From the NCBI RefSeq assembly GCF_012689525.1, contig NZ_CP051515.1, forward strand, positions 1,984,001-2,048,000: 64,000 bases of DNA, in the 5' to 3' direction. Made by a program: the position numbers and the translations under genes. The stretch's first letter is position 1. Every line of letters begins with the position of its first letter. Below the pieces are notes generated by a model. It had not been told where the DNA came from, ran no database searches, and worked only from the letters and a program-made list of their open reading frames with translations. Positions 8,090 to 16,391 of the stretch are shown piece by piece. This stretch comes from Paraburkholderia aromaticivorans. Its GTDB lineage: Bacteria > Pseudomonadota > Gammaproteobacteria > Burkholderiales > Burkholderiaceae.

Positions 8090-9787
8090 TCAAGCAGACG
8101 AATCTCCCGAGCCAGCCACGCGCGCCGCATCCTCTTCCTGCAATTTTCGCCACAAGATCTTGCCGCTGCCCGACTTCGGCAGCGACGCCACGAATTCGAC
8201 GACGCGCGGCGCCTTGTACGAGGCCATCTGCTCATGCGCCCAGTCGATGATCTCCTGCGCAGTAATCGTGCCTGCATGCGCCGCGTCGGGCACCACCAGC
8301 GCCTTCACGGTCTCGCCGCGCTTCTCGTCCTTCACGCCGATCACGCAGAACTCGTGAATCGCCGGATGCCGGTACATCAGCGCCTCGACTTCAGCCGGCC
8401 AGACCTTATAACCGGACGCGTTGATCATCCGTTTGAGACGATCGGTCATGAAGAAATAACCGTCCTCATCGATATGGCCGAGATCGCCGGTTCGCAGAAA
8501 CCGCTTGCCGTCGAGTTCGATGAACACTTCGGCCGTCGCCTTCGGATTACCCCAGTAGCCCCGCATGACTTGCGGCGCATGGGTGACGATCTCGCCGGTT
8601 TCGCCTTGCGGCAGCTCCGCCAGCGAAACCGGATCGATCACGCGCGAGTCCACGTCGAACACGGGTATGCCCAGGCACTGCGGCTTCGGACGATGCGGCG
8701 GATTGATGTGCGTGCCGGCAATCGTCTCCGTCATGCCGTAGCCTTCGACGTAATCGAGACCGGTCAGCGCCTTGAGCTTTCTGGCAATCGCGTCCGGCAT
8801 CGCCGCGCCGCCGCCGCGCGTGCCGGTCAGGCTCGACAGATCGTATTCGTTGAGCTTCGGGTTCGAGAGGAAATCGACCATCATCGTCGAGATCGACTGC
8901 CATGCGGTGACGCGATATTTCTGCATGCATAGCGCGGCGGCCTCGCGATCCCAGCGCGGCAACAGCACGATCGTCATGCCGGAGAAGACCGCGCTGTTCA
9001 TGCCGCCTTGCATGCCGGTCACGTGAAAGAGCGGCAGGACAGATAGATAAACGCCGTCCGGCGGCGACGAGAACCAGACGCAGCCGCCGAGCAGCGTGCT
9101 CATCACGCTGCGGTGCGTATGCATGCAGCCTTTGGGCTTGCCGGTGGTGCCCGACGTGTAAGGCATCACGCACAGATCGTCGGGACCGGTGGTGAGCGGC
9201 CCCGGCGCGATACGTTGCTCGATCACTTCTTGCCAAGACGTGACGCCGGGAAGATTGAACGTCTTGCGCGGCGCGGCGACGAATTCAGGCACGGGAATCG
9301 GCGAGGTCTTCTTCAGATAATCGCTATACGTCGCGACGATTGCGTGCTCGATGCCCTTTCCGGGCCCGCTGCCGATCAGCGGCTCGACGTTCGCGAACAG
9401 GCATTGCGGCGCGATGATCGTGGTCGCGCCGCTGTCCTCCACGTAGTGCGCCAATTCGGCGGTCATGTTCATCGGATTGACCGGCACCACCACCGCGTTC
9501 GCCCGCAGGATGCCGTAGTAAGCGATGATCCATTGCGGACTGTTCTGCATATACAGCAGCACGCGGTCGCCTGCTTTGACCTGACACGCCTGCTGCAGAA
9601 AACCCGCGATCCGTTCGGCTTCGTCCTTGAATTCGGCGAACGTGATCGCCGTGTCGTAGAAGATGATGAACGGCTTGTCGGGATAGCGCGCCGCCGAGAC
9701 TTCGGCGTTATAGAAAAGATTGGTCTCGGGCAGCGTCAGATGCAGCGGCACTTGCGGCGGCCAATGCGGGTGATGGCGTTCGTTCAT
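8090..9787 (-). CDS. Acyl-CoA synthetase (AMP-forming, fatty-acid/aromatic-acid ligase)
   Basis: A 565-residue adenylate-forming ligase starting at ATG 9787 behind GGAGACG. It has the ATP-binding loop YTSGTTGKPKG (about residue 200), VEGYGMTET, the hinge region FLRTGDLGHIDEDGYFFMTDR with NASGYKVWPAEVE, and the C-terminal catalytic lysine in PKSGSGKILWRKL. It would convert a carboxylic acid, ATP and CoA to an acyl-CoA, most likely a medium- or long-chain fatty acid by overall similarity. It lies 87 bp after an SDR oxidoreductase gene on the same strand and opposite an acyl-CoA dehydrogenase, so the three look like a beta-oxidation-type catabolic module. The natural substrate is not determinable from sequence alone. 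Confidence 0.85.
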   Translation of the reverse strand: MNERHHPHWPPQVPLHLTLPETNLFYNAEVSAARYPDKPFIIFYDTAITFAEFKDEAERIAGFLQQACQVKAGDRVLLYMQNSPQWIIAYYGILRANAVVVPVNPMNMTAELAHYVEDSGATTIIAPQCLFANVEPLIGSGPGKGIEHAIVATYSDYLKKTSPIPVPEFVAAPRKTFNLPGVTSWQEVIEQRIAPGPLTTGPDDLCVMPYTSGTTGKPKGCMHTHRSVMSTLLGGCVWFSSPPDGVYLSVLPLFHVTGMQGGMNSAVFSGMTIVLLPRWDREAAALCMQKYRVTAWQSISTMMVDFLSNPKLNEYDLSSLTGTRGGGAAMPDAIARKLKALTGLDYVEGYGMTETIAGTHINPPHRPKPQCLGIPVFDVDSRVIDPVSLAELPQGETGEIVTHAPQVMRGYWGNPKATAEVFIELDGKRFLRTGDLGHIDEDGYFFMTDRLKRMINASGYKVWPAEVEALMYRHPAIHEFCVIGVKDEKRGETVKALVVPDAAHAGTITAQEIIDWAHEQMASYKAPRVVEFVASLPKSGSGKILWRKLQEEDAARVAGSGDSSA

Positions 9788-9874
9788 CAGCGTCTCCAGC
9801 TTTTTACTGTCGGTGCGCGCTGGCTTGCTGCCGCGCGCTTCGTTCGCATCGCCGCGTCTGACCAGACGTGACAC

Positions 9875-10648
9875 TCACACGATGATCGCGCCGCCGTCCA
9901 CCGCGAATTCCTGGCCGGTGATATGGCGCGACGCCTCGCTCGCGAGAAACACAATCGGACCTTTGAGATCTTCGTCGCCGCCCAGACGTTGCAAGGGCGT
10001 GCGCGAGACTATCGCTTCTTCGAGTTTGTCGAGCAGACCCGCCGTCATCTTCGAAGGAAAAAAGCCCGGGCAAATCGCATTGACGTTGATGTTGTACTTG
10101 CCCCACTCCGCGGCGAGCGCCCGCGTGAAATTGATCGCGGCGGCCTTGGACGTGTTGTACGCAATCGTGTTCATGCCCGGCGGCGAACCCTTTAAGCCCG
10201 CCACCGAAGCGATATTGACGATCTTGCCCGCGCGCCGCGGGATCATGCTGCGCTTGCCGACTTCGCGAGCGAGAAAGAACGGTGCGTTGACGTTCAGGTT
10301 CATGACCTTGTGCCACGCTTCGTCGGGATAGTCTTCGGCGGGCGCGCCCCATGTCGCGCCCGCGTTGTTGACGAGAATATCGATGCGGCCATGCAGGCCC
10401 AGTACTTCGTCGACGAGACCGGGGATGCCTTCGAAGCGCTGCAGGTCGTTGACCACCGTTTGCACTTCGATGCCGATCTGTTGCAGATGCGTTTTCGCTT
10501 CAGCGAGTTCGTCGGCCTTGCGCGCGGTGATGGCGACGCGGCAGCCCATTTCGCCGAGTGCCTCGGCCATTTGCAGACCGAGGCCGCGCGAGCCCCCGGT
10601 GATGAGTGCCACCTTGCCGTCCAGTTGAAACAGGTCCTTCACAGACAT
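9875..10648 (-). CDS. SDR-family oxidoreductase (3-hydroxyacyl/3-oxoacyl type)
   Basis: A 257-residue classical short-chain dehydrogenase starting at ATG 10648 after GGAGGAG. It has the Rossmann glycine motif TGGSRGLG (about 17-24), NNAG (about 92), the catalytic Ser in NIASVAGLKG and the YxxxK pair YNTSK, plus the PG motif ICPGFFPSKM. The C-terminus QEFAVDGGAIIV is typical. It would oxidise or reduce a hydroxy/keto intermediate with NAD(P). Position upstream of an acyl-CoA ligase and opposite an acyl-CoA dehydrogenase suggests a 3-hydroxyacyl-CoA or related step. The reading frame continues upstream without an SD, so the internal ATG is preferred. Confidence 0.85.
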   Translation of the reverse strand: MSVKDLFQLDGKVALITGGSRGLGLQMAEALGEMGCRVAITARKADELAEAKTHLQQIGIEVQTVVNDLQRFEGIPGLVDEVLGLHGRIDILVNNAGATWGAPAEDYPDEAWHKVMNLNVNAPFFLAREVGKRSMIPRRAGKIVNIASVAGLKGSPPGMNTIAYNTSKAAAINFTRALAAEWGKYNINVNAICPGFFPSKMTAGLLDKLEEAIVSRTPLQRLGGDEDLKGPIVFLASEASRHITGQEFAVDGGAIIV

Positions 10649-10915
10649 TGCGTCGCTCCTCCAGATTTGTTCTGCTATGCAGATGGGTATGCCGCGTTTT
10701 GCGCCCATCATACGTGCCGAAATTCGGCCTGTAAATAAAAGCACGATCATTCACTTTCAATATAAACTGACACGCATCGTCGAGTAGCGGAGCATCGGGA
10801 AATACCCGAATACCGCGCTTCTCAACCGCGCCGGGCCGATATGGTCGAGGGCGTTTTTACGCTTGCCTTACGTCGCTGTTCCGCAAAGCGGCTTACTTTT
10901 CACGGGTCTTCTCTC

Positions 10916-12721
10916 ATGCAAGATGCGCTGATCATCAACTCACGTGATCTCGAGTTTCAGTTGTTCGAAGTGCTCGAAGCGGAGACGCTCACGCGCCGCG
11001 CACGTCACGCCGATCACAGCCGCGAGACCTTCGACGCCGCGCTCGACACCGCGCATACGGTCGCCGTGGAAAAGTTCGCGACGCACAACCGTCTCTCGGA
11101 CGAACACGAGCCGCAGTTCGACGGTCAACGCGTCACCCTGCCCGTCGAGGTCAAAGAGGCACTCGACGCCATGCGCGCCACCGGCTTTCTCGCCGCGGGC
11201 AAGGACTACGAATGGGGCGGCATGCAGTTGCCGTCGGTGATTTCGTTTGCGTGCCTGTCGCTCTTCAAGAGTGCGAACATTGCGACCGCGTCGTATGCCA
11301 TGCTGACCACGGCGAACGCGAACGTGATCGAGCGCTTCGGCAGCGAAACGCAAAAGCGCAAGTATCTGCAAGCGCTCTTCGAAGGCCGCGCGTTCGGCAC
11401 CATGGCGTTGACCGAACCGCAAGCGGGTTCGAGCCTGTCCGATCTCGTCACGAGCGCCACGCCCAATGCGGACGGCACCTATTCGATTCGTGGCAACAAG
11501 ATTTTCATTTCAGGCGGCGACCACGAGTTGAGCGAGAACATCGTGCATCTGGTGCTGGCGCGCATTCCAGGCGGGCCGCCGGGCGTCAAAGGCATTTCGC
11601 TCTTCACCGTGCCGAAGTTCCATGTCGACGAAGACGGCAGCCTCGGCGCGCGCAACGACGTCGCCCTCGCGGGACTGATTCACAAGATGGGCTGGCGCGG
11701 CACGACGTCGACCATGCTGTCGTTCGGCGAACACGGCGAATGCATCGGCGAACTGGTGGGCGAGCCGCATCACGGTCTCGCCTATATGTTCCACATGATG
11801 AACGAGGCGCGCATCGGCGTCGGACTCGGCGCTGTCATGCTCGGCTACCGCGGCTATCTCGCGTCGCTTGATTACGCGCGCGAACGCCCGCAAGGACGTC
11901 GCCCCGACAACAAGAATCCGCTCGATCCGCAATTGCCGCTGATCGAACACGCCGACGTGCGCCGCATGCTGCTCGCACAAAAAGCCTATGTGGAAGGGGC
12001 TTATGCGTTGTGCCTGTACGCGGCGCGTCTCGTCGACGAACAGAACACCGGCGAGAGCGAAACCGCGCGCACCGAAGCGGGCCTGCTGCTCGATCTGCTG
12101 ACGCCGGTGGTGAAATCCTGGCCGTCCCAATGGTGTCTCGAAGCGAATAGTCTCGCGATCCAGATTCACGGCGGCTACGGCTACACGCGTGAATATCCGG
12201 TCGAGCAGTTCTATCGCGACAACCGGCTGAACATGATTCACGAAGGCACGCACGGCATTCAGGCCATCGATCTGCTCGGCCGCAAGGTGACGATGAAACA
12301 GGGCGCCGCGCTCAAACAACTGGCCCGCGAAATCCAGCACACCATCGACGCGGCGCGCGAACGCCCGGCATTGCACGCGCACGCCGATGCGCTCGGCGAA
12401 GCGTGGACCGATCTGACTGCCACAGTCGAGGCGTTGCTGCCCACGCTGACCCATGAAAGCGAACGCGCGCTCGCCAACGCGAATGCGTTTCTCGAAGCCT
12501 TCGGCCATATCGTGATTGCGTGGACATGGCTGCGTCAGGCGATCGTCGCAAGCGCTGCGCTACCTGCTTCGCATAGCGAAGCAGACGCGGACTTCTATCG
12601 CGGCAAGCTGCATGCGTGCCAGTGGTTCTTCCGCTGGGAATTGCCGCGCGTCGCCTTGATGCTCGCCACGTTGCGCACGCTGGACGACACCACGCTCAGC
12701 ATGGCGCCGCAATGGTTCTAG
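10916..12721 (+). CDS. Acyl-CoA dehydrogenase (about 600-residue type with extended C-terminal domain)
   Basis: From ATG 10916 the protein has 601 residues, longer than the ~380 of short-chain acyl-CoA dehydrogenases. It fits the DmdC/FadE-like branch with an extra C-terminal helical domain. Visible features are the N-terminal helical region, the middle domain signature FGTMALTEPQAGSSLSDL, and the FAD and catalytic region IQIHGGYGYTREYPVEQFYRDNRLNMIHEGTHGIQ, where the Glu is the expected base. It would introduce a trans-2 double bond into an acyl-CoA and pass electrons to ETF. It is divergent from the SDR and ligase operon across a 267-bp promoter region. The frame is open upstream, but the chosen Met begins the conserved region. 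Confidence 0.87.
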   Translation: MQDALIINSRDLEFQLFEVLEAETLTRRARHADHSRETFDAALDTAHTVAVEKFATHNRLSDEHEPQFDGQRVTLPVEVKEALDAMRATGFLAAGKDYEWGGMQLPSVISFACLSLFKSANIATASYAMLTTANANVIERFGSETQKRKYLQALFEGRAFGTMALTEPQAGSSLSDLVTSATPNADGTYSIRGNKIFISGGDHELSENIVHLVLARIPGGPPGVKGISLFTVPKFHVDEDGSLGARNDVALAGLIHKMGWRGTTSTMLSFGEHGECIGELVGEPHHGLAYMFHMMNEARIGVGLGAVMLGYRGYLASLDYARERPQGRRPDNKNPLDPQLPLIEHADVRRMLLAQKAYVEGAYALCLYAARLVDEQNTGESETARTEAGLLLDLLTPVVKSWPSQWCLEANSLAIQIHGGYGYTREYPVEQFYRDNRLNMIHEGTHGIQAIDLLGRKVTMKQGAALKQLAREIQHTIDAARERPALHAHADALGEAWTDLTATVEALLPTLTHESERALANANAFLEAFGHIVIAWTWLRQAIVASAALPASHSEADADFYRGKLHACQWFFRWELPRVALMLATLRTLDDTTLSMAPQWF

Positions 12722-12729
12722 GCGTCGCC

Positions 12730-12767
12730 GCATTGACGCGCATTGACGCGCATGGACGCGCATTGAC
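12730..12767. repeat. Short 10-bp tandem repeat after the acyl-CoA dehydrogenase gene
   Basis: Four units of CATTGACGCG (third unit CATGGACGCG, last one truncated) lie directly downstream of the stop codon. The remainder of the 315-bp gap to the BON gene (12722-13036) shows no gene that I can support. Confidence 0.7.
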
Positions 12768-13036
12768 AAATCGGCAACCGGATATGTGGAACATCGTCGT
12801 CACAAGTGCGCAACACAAATAGTCGCAATGATCGCCGGAATGGCTGCCAATGCGGCGTTCCAGCCAGTTTTTCCAGCATGAGCGCTTCGGCTGGAGTATT
12901 GTTTAAGCGCGCCGGGAGCGTCGCAGCATCACTCTTCTACAAGACAGGGTGCTCCTCGTGAGCGGAAAAGTGCTCGCAAGCGCGTGGTTTTTTGCATGCA
13001 ACGAAGCGACATCAACTTTTCGAGGATGGAGAAAAC

Positions 13037-13399
13037 GTGAAAACAGTCAATCTTTTGAAGGCGCTCGGCATCGCATTGTGTTTAGCAACGGCGGCAAGCG
13101 CCTATGCGCAGTCGAGCGACGCGATGGCGTCCAGCGACACGTCGGCGCCCAGTGCTAAAACGGTCAAGAAGACGGACCGCTCGCTGGGTCTGCAAGTGCG
13201 CAAGGCTCTGTCGAAAGCGCAGGGTTTTGACGTGTCGAACGTGTTCGTCCGGGCCCGTGGCGGCGCGGTGACCCTGACCGGATCGGTGCCCGACGGCGCG
13301 CAGATTCCGCAGGCAGAGGAAGTGGCGAAGGGTGTGGCCGGCGTGAAGTCGGTGAGCAATAAGCTCACGATCGGCACGCAAGGCGGCGGCGGAGGTTAA
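13037..13399 (+). CDS. Periplasmic BON-domain protein
   Basis: A 120-residue product starts at GTG 13037, preceded by GGAG at a good distance. Residues 1-25 are a signal peptide (LLKALGIALCLATAASAYAQ). Residues about 50-112 form a BON domain: LGLQVRKALSKAQGFDVSNVFVRARGGAVTLTGSVPD, then QIPQAEEVAKGVAGVKSVSNKLTI. BON proteins such as OsmY bind phospholipid surfaces and protect the envelope under osmotic stress. The tail ends in a Gly-rich run. It stands alone between the dehydrogenase gene and a strong hairpin. A stress-envelope role is by family only. Confidence 0.85.
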   Translation: MKTVNLLKALGIALCLATAASAYAQSSDAMASSDTSAPSAKTVKKTDRSLGLQVRKALSKAQGFDVSNVFVRARGGAVTLTGSVPDGAQIPQAEEVAKGVAGVKSVSNKLTIGTQGGGGG

Positions 13400-13429
13400 G
13401 CGCCCGCTTTCACCCGGTGACTTGCCGGT

Positions 13430-13485
13430 GACGACAGGCAACGCCGCTCGTCGCTCGATGCGAGCGTGAGGCGTTGCCTGTCGTC
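13430..13485. terminator. Long hairpin between the convergent BON and XRE-cupin genes
   Basis: Two 16-bp arms, GACGACAGGCAACGCC (13430-13445) and its exact complement (13470-13485), enclose a loop that itself folds (CGCTCG/CGAGCG). There is no long T tract, but placement between convergent genes suggests a bidirectional terminator. Confidence 0.65.
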
Positions 13486-13536
13486 CTGGTATTTGAAACG
13501 CTTATTGAAGCGCTCATTGAACGTACAAGGAAGCGT

Positions 13537-14106
13537 CTATCGTCGAACGAGGCCGACCACGTAACGGCACGCGTCTTCGCCCGCGTTGAAGAACTCGCAT
13601 TCGAGCGGCGCGCCAAGCTGCAGACAATCCCCGGCTTCCAGCCGGTAAAGCTGCTTGCCTTCCCGGAAGGTCAACACGCCAAGCGTCACCCATATCTGTT
13701 GATGCTGGAACACGAAAGCATCCGGCGGGTACGGCACTTTCACGCCCGGCGGCAGCTCGATCTCCAGCAATTCCAGCACGCCGCCCGTGGGTGGCGAGAT
13801 TCGCCGGCGCGTGTAGCCGGTCTCCGGGTCTTGCCAGACCGCTTGTTCCGCATACCGCACGAGCCGTTCGCCAGTCTGCTCGGCAAGCGCCAGCAAGGTC
13901 GACAAGGTCAGGCCGAACGCGCCTGACAGACGCCCGAGCACCGTCGCCGTGGGACTCGCCTCGCCTCGTTCTATCTTGCTGATCATCGCCTTCGACACGC
14001 CCGAGCGCTCCGCCAGTTCGCTCAGCGACCAGTTGCGCGCCTCGCGCTCGGTCTTCACGCGCAAGGAAATCGCCTGGGTCAGATCGATGGCAGCGGATTC
14101 GGACAT
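13537..14106 (-). CDS. XRE-family regulator with C-terminal cupin domain
   Basis: The 189-residue protein begins at ATG 14106 (a GTG 13 codons upstream lacks an SD). Residues about 10-65 hold a helix-turn-helix (LSELAERSGVSKAMISKIERGEASPTATVLGRLSGAFG). Residues about 105-185 form a cupin beta-barrel (LELPPGVKVPYPPDAFVFQHQQIWVTLGVLTF... LEAGDCLQLGAP). Such XRE-cupin proteins, such as PuuR and SutR types, sense small metabolites and often repress adjacent catabolic or detoxification genes. It diverges from the monooxygenase operon, whose near-ideal promoter overlaps an ATAGTG/CACTAT inverted repeat. Control of that operon is inferred from this arrangement. Confidence 0.85.
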   Translation of the reverse strand: MSESAAIDLTQAISLRVKTEREARNWSLSELAERSGVSKAMISKIERGEASPTATVLGRLSGAFGLTLSTLLALAEQTGERLVRYAEQAVWQDPETGYTRRRISPPTGGVLELLEIELPPGVKVPYPPDAFVFQHQQIWVTLGVLTFREGKQLYRLEAGDCLQLGAPLECEFFNAGEDACRYVVGLVRR

Positions 14107-14228
14107 GGAAAGATGGACGAGTTGGAAGGTGAGGAAAGCGGGCACCGCAAATTATATCGAGGCAGTGTAGACATGGACGCTGGCATCCACGCTCGCCTCG
14201 CCGCTCATTAAAGGCCGAAATCAATGTC

Positions 14229-14257
14229 TTGCATAGTGATTTTTCGTCCACTATATT
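14229..14257 (+). promoter_or_regulatory. Sigma-70-like promoter with overlapping inverted repeat, ahead of the monooxygenase operon
   Basis: A -35 TTGCAT (14229-14234), a 17-bp spacer and a -10 TATATT (14252-14257) form a near-consensus promoter, with a leader of about 80 bases before the gene at 14345. The inverted repeat ATAGTG (14233-14238) / CACTAT (14249-14254) fills the spacer, the expected place for a repressor such as the divergent XRE-cupin protein. Confidence 0.6.
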
Positions 14258-14344
14258 AAACGCAAGATCGCGACAGCAACCCGCACAACCGCACGCGACT
14301 CGAACGTCAGCCGTAAGCATTCGTCCACCCAGCCGGAAGACACC

Positions 14345-15736
14345 ATGCCGAAGGAAATCGTTCTCAACGCGTTTGACATGAACTGCGTCGGCCACATCCA
14401 GCAAGGGATGTGGACTCATCCGCGCGATCAGTCCGCGCGCTACACGGATTTGCAGTACTGGACCGACTACGCCCGCACGCTCGAAGCGGGCCTGTTCGAC
14501 GGCATCTTTTTCGCCGATGTCGCCGGCGTCTACGACGTCTACGGCGGCAACCCCGACGCGGCAATTCGCGGCGCCGTGCAGGTGCCGGTCAACGACCCGA
14601 CGCTGCTGATCCCGGCCATGGCGGCGGTGACGCGTCATCTGTCGTTCGGCGTCACGTCCAATCTCACGGTCGAGCAGCCATATCTGTTCGCGCGGCGCAT
14701 GTCCACGCTCGATCATCTGACGCGCGGCCGGGTCGGCTGGAACATCGTCACCGGCTATCTGGACAGCGCGTCGCGCGCGATCGGCCTCACCGGCCAGATG
14801 GCGCACGACGACCGCTACGACCTCGCCGACGAATACATGGAACTGGTCTACAAACTGTGGGAATGCAGTTGGGAAGACGGCGCGGTGCTGCGTGACAAAG
14901 TTCAGGGCGTGTATGCGGACGCGTCGAAGGTCCATGTGATTCATCATCACGGCAAGCAGTATCGGGTGGACGCGATGCATTTAAGCGAGCCGTCGCCGCA
15001 GCGCACGCCGGTGCTGTATCAGGCGGGGTCGTCAGCGCGCGGCAAACGGTTCGCCGCGGCGCACGCGGAGTGCGTGTTCGTCAACGGCCAGGCGAAGCCG
15101 GCCGTGAAAGCGATCGTCGACGATATTCGCGCGCACGCCGTTGCGGGCGGCCGCAAAGCCGACGACATCAAGGTGCTGCTCGGGCAAACCGTCATCACCG
15201 GACGCACGGACAGCGAGGCGCAGGAGAAGTACGCGGAGTACCGCCGTTATGTCAGTTCCGAGGCGGCGCTCGTGCATGCGGCGGCGTCGCTCGGGATCGA
15301 CTTCGCACGCTACGACCTCGACGAGCCGATCGAAACCGGCAAGAGTCAGGCCATCGTCTCGAACGTCGAAGCCATGACGCGCGCCGCCGGTCCGCAGTGG
15401 ACCAAACGCAAGCTGCTCGAACAGATGGTGCTGGGCAGCCGTCAGGCGCCGCTCGTCGGCTCGGCCGAACGGGTAGCGAGCGAACTGATCGCGTGGACCG
15501 AGGAAGCGGGCGTGGACGGTTTCAATCTATCGCGTACGGTCGCGCCCGAATGCTTCGAGGATTTCATCGCACACGTCGTGCCGATTCTGCAGGAGCGCGG
15601 CGCCTACAAGCACGCGTATCGCGACGGCACCTTGCGCGAGAAACTCTTCGGTCATGCGCGCTTGCCTTCCAGCCACACGGCGGCGAAGTTCCGTTCGCCC
15701 GCTTGCGCCGCCGCTCCGGTTCCTGGCAATGTTTAG
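14345..15736 (+). CDS. FMN-dependent monooxygenase, NtaA/SnaA/DszA family (bacterial luciferase-like)
   Basis: A 463-residue flavin monooxygenase of the luciferase-like superfamily. It shows the family start EIVLNAFDMNCVGHIQQGMW, FADVAGVYDVYGG, TRHLSFGVTSNLTVEQPYLFARRMSTLDHLTRGRVGWNIVTGYLDSA and the C-terminal VDGFNLSRTVAPE. Length and motifs match NtaA (nitrilotriacetate), DszA (dibenzothiophene sulfone) and SnaA types. These enzymes need reduced FMN from a partner reductase, and a flavin reductase gene follows 83 bp later. The pair plus an MFS protein form an operon. The substrate, perhaps an organosulfur, aminopolycarboxylate or similar xenobiotic, cannot be named from the sequence. Confidence 0.86.
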   Translation: MPKEIVLNAFDMNCVGHIQQGMWTHPRDQSARYTDLQYWTDYARTLEAGLFDGIFFADVAGVYDVYGGNPDAAIRGAVQVPVNDPTLLIPAMAAVTRHLSFGVTSNLTVEQPYLFARRMSTLDHLTRGRVGWNIVTGYLDSASRAIGLTGQMAHDDRYDLADEYMELVYKLWECSWEDGAVLRDKVQGVYADASKVHVIHHHGKQYRVDAMHLSEPSPQRTPVLYQAGSSARGKRFAAAHAECVFVNGQAKPAVKAIVDDIRAHAVAGGRKADDIKVLLGQTVITGRTDSEAQEKYAEYRRYVSSEAALVHAAASLGIDFARYDLDEPIETGKSQAIVSNVEAMTRAAGPQWTKRKLLEQMVLGSRQAPLVGSAERVASELIAWTEEAGVDGFNLSRTVAPECFEDFIAHVVPILQERGAYKHAYRDGTLREKLFGHARLPSSHTAAKFRSPACAAAPVPGNV

Positions 15737-15819
15737 CAATCGCGCCGTGATGCACGCCTTCACTTCGTGCCGCCCGCGCCGCCACGCAGCGGCGCGGCGA
15801 TTCTTTCGCAGAGGCTCAC

Positions 15820-16365
15820 ATGCTTGACAGGAACACCTTTCGCGACGCGATGGCCGGCCTCGGCGCCGCCGTCAACATCATCACGAGCGATGGCGTGGCG
15901 GGTCTGGCCGGCTGCACCGCGTCGGCGGTCTGCGGTGTGACGGACGAGCCGCCCACGCTGCTCGTCTGCATCAATCGCAGCAGCCGCAACAACGCGGCTT
16001 TTCGCGCCAATGGCAAGCTCTGCGTCAACGTGCTGAGCGCCGAGCAGCAGACGCTCGCCGCGCACTTCGCCACCAGCACGCTGCCGATAGCGGAACGCTT
16101 TGCCGCCGCGCAATGGGACACCCTCGCGACGGGCGCACCGGTCCTGCATGGCGCGCTCGCTTCGCTGGACTGCGAGATCGAATCGGTCACCGAAGTCGGC
16201 ACGCACACGGTGTTCTTTTGCGCCGTGAAAGCCGCGCATACGCACGTCGCCGGCGATGCGCTGATCTACTACGGCCGCCGCTATCACCGCGTCGGCGCGC
16301 GCTCCGTGCACGCGACGCATGCGGCCGAAGCCAGCGACGCGCTCGCTGCTGAATCGGCCGGCTAA
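15820..16365 (+). CDS. Flavin reductase (HpaC/NtaB/RutF-like), partner of the monooxygenase
   Basis: A 181-residue protein of the flavin reductase-like domain family. The N-terminus RNTFRDAMAGLGAAVNIITSDGVAGLAGCTASAVCGVTDEPPTLLVCINRSSRNNAAF is the characteristic flavin-binding and dimer region. The later segment THTVFFCAVKAAHTH...ALIYYGRRYHRV is typical of the C-terminal strands. It would reduce FMN with NAD(P)H and supply FMNH2 by diffusion to the upstream monooxygenase. It is followed 26 bp later by an MFS gene. Coenzyme preference cannot be read from the sequence. Confidence 0.86.
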   Translation: MLDRNTFRDAMAGLGAAVNIITSDGVAGLAGCTASAVCGVTDEPPTLLVCINRSSRNNAAFRANGKLCVNVLSAEQQTLAAHFATSTLPIAERFAAAQWDTLATGAPVLHGALASLDCEIESVTEVGTHTVFFCAVKAAHTHVAGDALIYYGRRYHRVGARSVHATHAAEASDALAAESAG

Positions 16366-16391
16366 CGCACGATGCACGGCACCAGACACGC

